DNA of 64,000 nt from Marthasterias glacialis (Eukaryota; Echinodermata; Asteroidea; Forcipulatida; Asteriidae), in contig OU452222.1 in NCBI GenBank assembly GCA_911728455.2, forward strand, positions 5,275,108 to 5,339,107, written 5' to 3'. Both the position numbers and the translations under genes were made by a program. The notes below the pieces were generated by a model. It made no database searches. It was given only the letters and a program-made list of their open reading frames with translations, and had not been told where the DNA came from. Positions 49,201 to 60,800 of the stretch are shown here, piece by piece. How positions within the stretch are numbered: the first letter of the stretch is position 1; every line of letters starts with the position of its first letter.

Positions 49201-51821
49201 AACTCTTCATAGAATACAGTTGGAGCTCTAAATTTGTATCAATTATTTACATTGTATTTTTTCTTCATTATTGTGAGAGCTCATTGTGCACGCTTGGCTT
49301 TCAACACATATGGGTCTACATGCACATTGTACATGTCTGGCCCATAAAATAAATAATTGTGGACCTGAATGCTTCATGACCTTTCATATTTAATGTTGAG
49401 TAGCTGATCTGTGTTTCCAGTACCTGTGCAGTGTTATGTTGATACTACTTGTACATGTACATTACACTGTATTCATGAAAGCTTGAATGATTTTGAAAGG
49501 GTAGTGGTAGCTGAAACCTGTTATGATATAACACAAAACAGAAGTACTGTGGCCTTTGTTGGAAAAAAACAACGTATTGTGGTACATTAGTTTCCCTTGT
49601 TGTTTGTTGCTTTTTGCAAAGTTATTTTTAACACTGAGGTGGTAAACTGTTGACCCATGGGTGAACATTAATTATTTAAGCTCTGAGGTTCGCTGTAAAA
49701 AAGAGTGTGAGAAAAATTACCGACTGAAAAAAACAAACTTCCAAGAATACAATGCAGTTAAACACATCAAATAAAAATGTGATGAAGAACTGTTAAAGAT
49801 CAAAATGAAATTAAGATATTTAAAATTCTAAAATAAAAATGAAATTTAAAAACCCGTCAGAAAGTAAGCCCCAAAAGATAAAAATCGAATGTAATCAACA
49901 TGTAATCCGGCAACAACTCAGACCAAGTTTGGAAAAGGACCATTTGTTGACTAGAGGTTGATATTACCTGGTACCCAACACATGTTTTTGAGCATGGGTA
50001 CCAGTTAATGTCAGCCACAAGTCACCAAAATGGCCTCGTGCGAGTTTGGCCTCAGCTGCTGACTGCAATAATAGTCAAAAATCAATAAACAATTTCAAAA
50101 CATTACAATTTACAACCAAAGAAGTTTGTTGGGGAAAAACATAGCAGTTAGAAAACTATATGTATATTATAGTTAGTCCTGTCGAACGATCAAATAAAAA
50201 CCAAACGTCCCCCCCCCCCCCCGAAAAAAAAAGAAAAAACACAAAACAAACCCCCAAAACGGGAAAATACATTTGACTAAATTTAAAATATTCACAATTT
50301 AAACTCAGCATACATGTACATACATGTATTCTGATGAGAAAGGGAACAGATTTATGTGTATGTGTGCACATTCAATGAATGTGTCATAATACAAAAATCA
50401 ATACATTATTGTTGAAATAAAGGTCAAGATGCAGGTGAAACATCTTAAAGACAAGCTCCTTTGTTGAGGTCTTAGGGCAAATGCACCCGTAGTACATTGT
50501 GCGTGTATGCACATTCAAATTAGCTTGAATTGATCCACGAGGTCATCATTCTCAAGTGTATTAAGGACAACCGTTATGTGAGCGCATTCTGCATCTGTAT
50601 TTAAATAAGGTGATGCGAACAAGTTGACCCACACTTAGGGCGGGATGAGTCACTCTGAATTCTTTTAACTACCAGCTTTAAGTTATCCTTGCTCTAAGGT
50701 TATATATAGCAGGTATATATAGATGAAGCAAGAATTAAGTTAAGTTCTTCAGTTATACATGTATATACATGTATACTATTCTTGGAAATCTTTCAGAAAA
50801 AAATGTTATGAAACTGTACTGATTGATGCCACACTTTTCATGATCGTTTGAATTGCATGATCTTAATAAACAAATACTAAATACGTTAAACAAACACAAT
50901 TTTTTTCTGAGACGTACACATACAGTGTGTACATTGGATAATTAAGATTGACTAATGAAGGAAAAAACAAAAACCTTCTCCACAGTCTTCTTTTAAACTT
51001 ATTAATTTGCAATTTTTTTACAGTACATAGTAGCCAACAGTACATGTACATGTATGTGTGTATACTGTACGTAGGGGACGATTTCGTTCAAGATTTTTAC
51101 CTAGGAAAATATTTAGACTAAACATGTTTTGTGCATACTTATTGCTAATGTTGAGTTGCAATTGATGATTTTTTAGTACATGTAGCAACTGATAGGCCCT
51201 ACATTTTGTTTGGCATTTTGCTATGATATATACAAAGGAAATTGTTCACTGGTACGTCTTTGGACTAAGCAGTTTTAAATCAGATTGGAGGGGGTTTAAA
51301 TATGTACCAAATAAAATCAAAACTATTTTTGACAGGTGTTTTGACAAATGTTGTGCAAGGTTAACTTGTATCTAAGCCATCGTGTAACCAGGAAGAAATG
51401 CAATCTCTACATGATTGACAACTTGTTATCATGTGGTGAAACTTTCAATACAAATGTAAACAGAAACCAATTAACAAAAGAGGGGAAGCGAAAACAAAAC
51501 CTCAACAGTGATGCAATTGTGTAACTGGCAAATTAAAAGTGAATGTAAAATGTTTGTGCATACAATTTGAATATTGGCAGGTCCATGTGTTGTACAGAGG
51601 TGTACATGTAAGTTAAAGGATCTTTTTTAATGTTACCACATACATGTACTCCATTGTGAGTTGTTATATATTTTATTATTCTCCGTGTAAAATCTCATGT
51701 TTTGTTTTTGATTAATGGCTTTTCTTAATTATACTTTTTCTTTTTACTGTTTGTATATAGGGTCCTTAGGGATAGCAGTAATTTTACTGATAAGGCTACC
51801 CTGTCTAAATAAAACTGCAAA

Positions 51822-51864
<43 letters not shown>

Positions 51865-54800
51865 CCTTATTAGAGTCTTTTTAGACACAGCGCAGCTGAA
51901 AGCTGGATGGCCAAAATAAAAATCTGACCACATTTCAGTATAAAACAGAAACGGTATTCATTATGGTCATATTGCATGCGAGGAACATGACCAAGATGGT
52001 GGCAGTCGCTAGGCTGGTGTACTAATGTCAACCACAGATTAGTGTTCCCCTTTAGTGTCTCCTCCACCATGGACCCCATGTGGTGTGGGCTCCTAGCAAC
52101 TGTGCATTACATCAAAGGCTTGATCTGTATTGTTGAGGGCGTTGTGTGTACATAGACTGTCTGAAAAACAAATTCCATTCACATGAGTCACTAACCATGG
52201 AATATGAATGTTTTTACAGGGAACATTTTTTCTTTTTAATGAGGTGGTTTAAAGGTGGTGGTTGATGTGTGTCAGACTGACTGGACCTCCTTGATTTAAT
52301 GCAGTCTTGATGTTGTCACGTGTTTTGTTCCATTATTTTTTATGAACTCAATGATCGAAACATGGAGGTTCATTGATTAGAAAATATGATTTATGTCCGT
52401 TTTTTTGTGTTATGTTTGTAATGTAAGGCAAGATACCTTCAGACTTTATCATGTTTATCCATAAGAAATTGTTTTTTAAATTCTTTTTTTACTTCAAAAA
52501 ATCACCTACATGTATGTAAATATTACAACATGACTTAAGGCACACATGAAGATATAGATGTAGGCCTACTAATGGCACTTCTTGGCCAGGTTGATACTGC
52601 ATGAGGACTAAGGAAAAATGAAAAGGGATTTAAACAGTGTATCATAATTATGTGATGTACATGTACGTGTAGGCTTTGTGTTACATGGCACAGAAGAATG
52701 CAAAAATACTCCTTCTTTACTATCGATTACTCTCCTGCCCAACATGCCCGTGCCACAAAATTCCACAGGAGACGGTGGAGACTAAGTCCACAGCACACAA
52801 GCCATAGGGTTTCCTGATAATACCAGCTGTACAAACAGCTAAGAAACCCATGCACCCAATGCTAGCCTGAAAGGTATATGGTACTTTGTGGAAGTCCATG
52901 GTACCATTGTAGTATAGGAGGGTTTAAAAAAAGTAAATAGTTTTTTAATCATCAATTGTAAAAAACAGCAAACAAAATTGCATGGATATATGGATGATAC
53001 ATATATAATTCCCATTTAAGATGACTGTACAGTGTATATGTACACCGGGCCCGATACATGCACTTCATTACTTCATTCTTGAAATGGAAGGGCAATGCAG
53101 TTTCCCCTTAGTAGAATGCTAACTCTATATCAGGGAAATTGCCAATTTGTACTGGGGCATTTCATGGGGCACCAAAGCAATGACCAGGGCATTGCTTCCA
53201 TTGCCTCCTTGCTTGAGCTATCATGCCTGGCACTTGTACAGTGTGGTAAATATCAGAATGTGTAAACGATCCTCTTGCCATGTATTTTTTTCCAGCCAGG
53301 CTGTCTCTGGCTTTAGTGCCAGCCAGACACCAGGCATTTTCCGACCAATTACTTATGTTCCTTCATCCAAAGGCTTCTTACAATTTCAGAAAAGCCACTC
53401 CACATATTGAAACAGGCTTTCTTGTCTATTAACCGAGCCTGAACTGAAATACATGTAGAAAGGCTAGTACATGGATATATTTTAGACAAACACAAAACTT
53501 AAGCAGAATGTGACGTACAGTACAGACTATGATTGATGCACGTGGGTTGAGATGTGCTCAGCATATTAGCATGTATAGGACATTAAATGAATCCCTGTCT
53601 TGGATAGTTAAGGATCTTGCTCAGAATTCACATGGGCCTGGACCACAGCACCCTCATCCACAGGTTCAACACAACGCTTGGTATATCTGGTCCAGCTTTG
53701 GCTTGGTTTCAATCCTATTTGTCAAATAGACACAGTTGTGTTTCTATTGATGGCAAATATTCGGGTAATATCGCTCTTGACTGTGGCTTACCTCAAGGCT
53801 CTATCATTGGCCCACTCGGTTTTACTGCTTATGTTTTGCCTGTGGGTGACATCATTCGCAAGTATAGTCTATCTTTTCACATTTATGCAGATGATACACA
53901 GATATACACTTCTTTTAATCCCAAAATACCTGGGAATTGCATCAATGCTTTAACTTCACTTCAAAATTGCATCATTCACATTCAAAAATGGATGACGTGT
54001 AATAAACTTTTAGGTTGAACATGGATAAAACAGAGTTTCTTGTTGTTGGTTCAGCACACAATCTTTGATCCCAGCCTGATTTATCACTTAAAGTTGGATC
54101 TATTGTCATCAAACCTGTCAACTCTGTTCGTAATCTTGGTGTTATTATGGATAACGATGGTACAATGACTGGTCAGGTTCGGGGACTTTGTCGCACTCTT
54201 AACTATCAACTGAGAAACATTGCAACGAATTCGGAGGTACCTTGACGAGGACACATGTCATCACATAGTTTGAAGCTTGGTTACCTCCCGCCTTGACTGT
54301 GGCAATTCGTTGCTTGTTGGTATCACCAATGCCCAAATGTATCAGCTGCAGCGCATCCAAAACAAAGCTGCGCGGCTGATATGTGTGCAAAGAGACGTGA
54401 ACATATTACCCCCTACCTGACCAGGCTACATTGGCTACCTGTTAGCAAACGCGTTAATTTCAAGCTACTTGTTATTATTTATCAATGTGTAAACAATTTG
54501 GCTCCTTTATATCTTTGTGATGACATTGTTTCATATAACAACCGAAATGTTCATGGCCATGCTCTCAGATCTCATACTGATCACACCAGGTTGCATGTTC
54601 CCAAAACAACCCGTTCTTTTGGCGACAATTCTTTTTGTGTTGCCGGCCCACGCTTGTGGAACACTCTTCCTTCCACCATCAGAGAAGCACCTTCTCTCAC
54701 AACTTTCAAAAAACTGTTAAAATCGCATCTCTTCACGTAGCCGTTTACTTTTATGTTTCTCTTTCATTATTTGCCTTTTGTAAAGCGCTTAGTTTTGAAT

Positions 54801-57800
54801 AAGCGCTATTTAAGTACTGTATGTATGTATGTATGTATGTTCCTGACTTTCATGTAAAAATGAAAACAAGTTGCTGTGTTCTGTTTTATTTTTGTTTTGT
54901 TTTCAAGTAATGTTAAACCCTTAATGCACAGTGTATGTAAACATTTGTACTCTTTAAACAAATATAATTGATCAGGCCTGTAGTTTTCAGGATTTTTCCG
55001 GTATTTTTTGTAGTTTTTACAGATTTAATTATTTTGCCTTCAAACTGTAATTAAGGATTGATAGATATGGCCCTCTATTGTTCGAACCTACACTTTTCCA
55101 TTTCGTGGTGATGTGGAGATCCTGTAATTCCTTTATAAATAATATACATGTATCTTACAACTTCATGGTGTGTCATCTTTAGATCAAGAGGAGACCACAG
55201 CCCATTATAGGATTTAAATGATTTTATTTGCACAATCGCAACCCTGTTAGATCCTCCTTTACCTTTTAAATCATACATGTACGTGAAGCTTTCATATTCA
55301 GAGCTCCTTCTTTTATCCTCGTGAATGGCAATAATCATTTCTAAAAACATGAATAATTTGTATTTTTCCTTTCCCTGCATGCCCTGTCACAGTCAAGAAA
55401 TTTGAATTGTATAAAAAAAAGTATAAAAATATGAATAATTTATTAGTAATTTCCCTTTCCCTGTTACAGTTAAGAGAGACACCCAGCACGTTATCGTTAA
55501 TGTAGGAGATGTGGATGAGCCCCCCAAGTGGGATTTGATTGTGTATCCTTACATCGACGTGGTACCTGTTGATGCCCCCAGTGGAGCCTCTCTCTATCAG
55601 CTGAAGGCCTCAGACCCTGAGGGCTCCACAGTCCGCTTCTTCCTTAAGTCAGGTACGGATCTATTTCTGATGATTCCTGAGACAAAAGAAACAGTCAGTG
55701 AGTGATCACAAACTGTTGTTATCTCATGGAGTACACGTTGTGTTTATATCTAATTTGTTAACCTACTCTTGGTAACTTTTTCCAGTGAGTTGCCCAACCA
55801 TTTGTGAACATTCAACTCCACTGGTTGTCTATGGTGGCACAACTTTGTACAACGGTACATGTGTGTAATGTATAGATGCATTCACCACATGATATTGCAT
55901 TGCAGTCTGGCATAGTTAATCTATCATTCAGAACCACAGTGGATGGTATTGAATGGTCACTCTTCCCAAACATGCTTGTCAGTGCCGAAAACACAATACT
56001 CCAAATGTTGACATTCTCGTTAATTTTTTATTTGATGTCAGGTGGGAGTGGCTTGTTTGAAGTGGACGAGAACAGCGGATGGATCAAGACGAAGCTGTCA
56101 CAGGGAGAGACTTATACCCAAGATGAGGAGTACATCTTGAGTGTCTATGCTGAGGATGCTACCGGCAACAGGGTCAATGGTCAGGTCTCCATCTTCGGTG
56201 GTAGTCACCCGCCTCAATTCACCCAGGAGGTGTACGAAGCCACCGTCACAGAAGAAGTAAACGGCCAACAGAAGTAAGACCATCAGGATGAATTTGTTCA
56301 GAATTTGTTCCTGTTTCAGGAATTATGATATAACAATAATATAATACTGGAGTATTATATACGGCACATATCTACCTTGAGGTACTCAAGGCACTTATTA
56401 ATATTTTTTAAGAAAGGTTTTTTAAGTTTTTGAACCATGAGAGCCATTTATGTAGCACCTTGAAAGGGTTTACAAGGTGCTGCGGCGCATTCAGCAGCCA
56501 CTGCCAGAAACACCGGGGCAAACCCCTTCTCTCAGCAATAAGTGTAACTAGGTTCTTTTACATGCATTACACAACACACGGGACCTACAGCTTTATGTCC
56601 CATCCGAAGGACAAAACAGCAATGCTTTAAAAGGACACAAGTGTCAAGACCGAGACTCAAACTTCAGAAACACTAGAGCTAAGAGTCCAGTGGTGCACTT
56701 GACTGCTCGACCACGCCATGATACGAAGTCTGTTGATGGCTTGATGATCTAGAGGGCATCCTACAGTAAAATTTTGCGGATGCCTTAGGCCCAATTTCAT
56801 AAAGCTTTTTACCAGTAGGCACATTATGTTGTGCTTGCTATAGCAGAAAAACGTTTGGAGCAAAAGGGTTTTCATAAATTATCAAGAAAACTTGAATGCG
56901 TGCTTGCAAGTCCACATTGGAATTGCATTGTTGCATCACTCTTCTGCTGGAACCGCTGGTAGCAGTGTTTCTGAAATAGAAACTGTGCTGAGGGTCCCTC
57001 TAAGAGCCCAAAACGTCTGTTTACAGGCTTTATGAAATTGGCCTCTGGTGCGCAACTCTGGCATTAATTGCTATGACCGACCAGTGATCATGGAGGAAAA
57101 AGAGCAATGAGTAGGTGCTCTCGGCAATGCTTGAGTTCACTTGATTTAATTGATTGATTGATTGATTGATTGCCTGCTTGCTTGCTCTTTATGCTTTTTC
57201 AGTGTTGTCCTTAAGATCAAACCATTCTGGTCCAAAGACTGATTTTAAACCCCCCGTTCACTTTTGTCGTCATCTCTTTCCAGTGTGATAACAGTGAGTG
57301 CCTTCTCCTTCCGCAATGTTGGCGTGACTTACGAGATCCTGAACAATGATGTCAACTACCCGCACACTATTGGAACCTCGGGCATAATCACCCTGACACG
57401 GAAGGTTGATCGGGAGCAGATGAGTTCCTATTTCCTGAATGTAAAGGCTACGGAAAGTGGTGTAGACAACCCGATGTCTACCGAAGTCAGGGTATGTTGG
57501 AATTTCCCGCTTTCACCCCACTCCCTTTCTCCCCATCATTAAGCCTGAACGATAAGTGTCAGGATTTTTCCTTATTTCAGGAGTGTTGGCAGGGTCTCTG
57601 TTTGCCTTGAAATTTTCTTGAAAACAGTAAAGTTGCCACCCACTGAAGAAAGAAGTGGCCAAACCCTCATGGTTTGTTCCTTTTTGTATGACAAAGACGG
57701 TCCATATCGCTTTACAATTGATGTTCAGTGGTCTTTAGCCTCCAGACCGAGTGAAGGCCCAGACCCACCCGCAATCTATTTTAAAGATTTTTTGTTGTTG

Positions 57801-60800
57801 TTGCTAAATCACACCCTAGATTTTGGCTTTGATTATGTACAATGCTTAGAGCCCAATCTGTATGCACACAGAATGTACCGACACCACAAACCTAATGCTG
57901 GCATGGACAACAATTAACTTTTCCATGCCCCATACTAGGTTAAGACCATTTTGATTTAGCACGTTGTCCCACACCTACTTCTGATGATCACTAATTACGA
58001 CCACTCAGTTAGCCCTCCTACTTTGGTAACATTTTCCAACGAGTTAACCAAACCATTTGAAACCATTCAACGCAGAACTAATTTGCATGTGTGTGTGTGT
58101 ACAGTGTACATGTATGCATTCACTTCATGATATCATGTTGCTGAGTTGCTGGCGTTGTGTGTCCACCATTCAACACCACAGTGGATTATATTGAGTGGTC
58201 AGACAGTTAATGACACTAATCATCCAGGGATAACTGTCAACCTTTTAAAAGTTCCACAGTTTATTCATTTGGATGAGTTTGGCATGGTTCCACTTTAAAT
58301 GGCAGGCGATGAAACCAAAAGATGGTCCTTTTTTGAAAAACAGAACTTTCCTCCCGCGAGTTCCAAATCCCCAAACTTTCCCGATGCATTGCTGTGGTGT
58401 CATGAACGTCTCCCTCTTTCCTCTCTTGGCAGGTTAACGTAGAAGTGCTTGACATCAATGACTGCTCTCCCAAGTTTCCGCGCAGTACATTCAGTTTCAG
58501 GGAGGTTGACGAAACCATCAGTACAGATACAGCTATTGGATCAGGTAGTTAGCTTTGTTGTTTGCAAACTTTCTCTCAACCTCCTCCCTCCCTTTCCTTG
58601 TGTTCCCTTTCCTTTTGTTTATTGAAAACCAGAGGATGGGATTTGATTTACTGTTCCAAACATTAGTGATGTAATATAGCATTTAACTGTAAAATAACCA
58701 ACATTTACATTTATTGCTGTAATTTGTATAAACACTAGTGGCTGCAACGGATTGTGACTCTGGCACCAACAGCATCTTAACCTACACACTCATCGGTGAA
58801 AGCGTCAACAATTTCCGCATCAGCGAGGCGGGACTGCTCTTTCCAAACACCAGACTCGACTACGACGTCGGGGATTCACTCTACGAGTTTGAGGTACGCG
58901 TCAACGATGAAGCCGGTGGCCAGGACACGGCCACAGTACGAGTTTACATGAAAGATGTCAACGACGAACCGCCAGTCTTCTTGAACACCGAGGGGTACCT
59001 TTACTATGTGGATGAAGATGCAGACAGTGGGTATAAGATCGGTACGGTGTACGCTAGTGACGCCGATCAGTCTGACACCATCACTTTTGCCATCACAGGA
59101 ACCGACAAGTTCCAGATCGACTCATCAACAGGTAGGGTACTCTCACTGATCGCTATTAGTATGACAATTGTACAGCTTGTGAAAGTCAAATAAACCCAAA
59201 TTTTTATCACGTTGTTCTTTATCCGTGATGCAATAAAACGATGTTATAAGTTAAAAAGGGTACATCTAGTGAACATCAAAATAATCCTTCTCCAAATCTG
59301 TCACCAAAGTTTCCCATTTTGGGGGAGATGGTACTGGTTTTTGATGGCTTCAGTGCAGCATAGCCAGACAAGCAGTGGTACAGCTCTGTCCCATGCATAC
59401 TTAACTTTAAGACTTGGTACATCATAACTAAGCTACAATGAGGTGAGGGATTGTGTGGACTTATATACAGTATACAATATGACTTATATGGCAACAAACC
59501 TTTGGAAATGAGCTTTAGTTATCATTGATCTGAAAAGAGAGAGTGCAGAGGGAGTGTTTATTAACTGAACGTCTTCTGCCCACATTTCTTACAATTTTCA
59601 CAGCAACTGTATGAAGGCATGATACTTCACGGAGGCAGTTGCCCATATATGCCCCAGGTCATTGCCTTGGTGCCCCATGTAATGTTCTAATGCAAATTTA
59701 CATTCCCCTCATAGAGGTGCCCTTTACGAAGGAAAAAAACTGCCTTGCCCTTACAAGAATGAAGTATCAGGCCTTTGTGTGATGTAAAATGTCTCACTAG
59801 CGACCTATTTCTGTTGTGTTGATCAATACCACTACATTTGAAATTGAATATAATTATACTACTGTATGTCTCCCCTCCCCCACCCTCCCATAAAAAACCC
59901 AATAAATAATGATTTAGGTTTGGTTATTACAATGCACCGTCTGCAGGTCTGTCCCCATCACCTACATGCCCACAAAACTGTGCCTCCAGAGGTTTGACAG
60001 GTACATTGTATAACATACTGTGATCCTGTTACCCCACTGTGCGTACCTGTATGCATGAATCACCTACATGGACCACTAGTCAGTCAACATCTACTTTCAT
60101 GTATTTAAAAAGTGTCTCTTGTTTTTTTAAAGAATTTTTATAAGACATGGGATTGTTTCTGTGGTTATCAGGCATGGAGTTTGTCAGTGTTTCAGCTGAT
60201 TTCCTCTTTTTCGGTTTCTCAGCTGTGCCATTCAAAATTGAGTAACACAGTACAAAGTCGTGCCATGCCAGGTGCTTTCCTCTTTTTTTGAGAGAGAGAA
60301 AGTGAAGTTGCATGCCTGGGTTATCTGATAGAGGAAATGACTATAAAATAATCAGAAATCGACGAGCTTGTTTGATTTGAGCTTGAGGTCCATTAATTAA
60401 GCCCCGCCTGCATTAGCAAGTGATCACACTGGATGAATACATGTTTATCTGTTGCTTAGTAATGAAGCCAGAGCACCGCCCTACACACAAATGCATTTAC
60501 AGGATCAAACAAATTGTGCTTAAAAGTCCTGCATTAATACTAAAATGGAAAAAAAGATGTTTCTTTTCCGCAAAACGCAAACCTGACTTTCACAAATTCT
60601 CAACTGGCCCCCCTGATCGGTGAAACTCTGTTTACACTACAGCTTCGAGTTGTACCATTCTGAAATCTCTGAATAGAACATCTCCAGTACAACACAGAAT
60701 CAACGGCTTGTTAAAACGAAACCTGCAACCCTCCACGACTGAAAAATGATGGCCCTTTAACGTCCATGTCTTAACAAGATGGTTTCAATCCCAAGACTAG

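Larger units (their letters stand above)
43207..55469 (+). other. 12.3-kb first coding intron of the cadherin gene
   Basis: Donor GTAAGT, acceptor CTGTTACAG. It contains simple repeats, many ACATGTACATGT motifs, a few dispersed repeats (46464-46560, 46652-46855, 47928-48241, 48838-49015), a non-repetitive GC-richer block (45990-46390) and a broken LINE (53600-54840). I see no exon inside it; the frame joins directly across. Confidence 0.8.
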
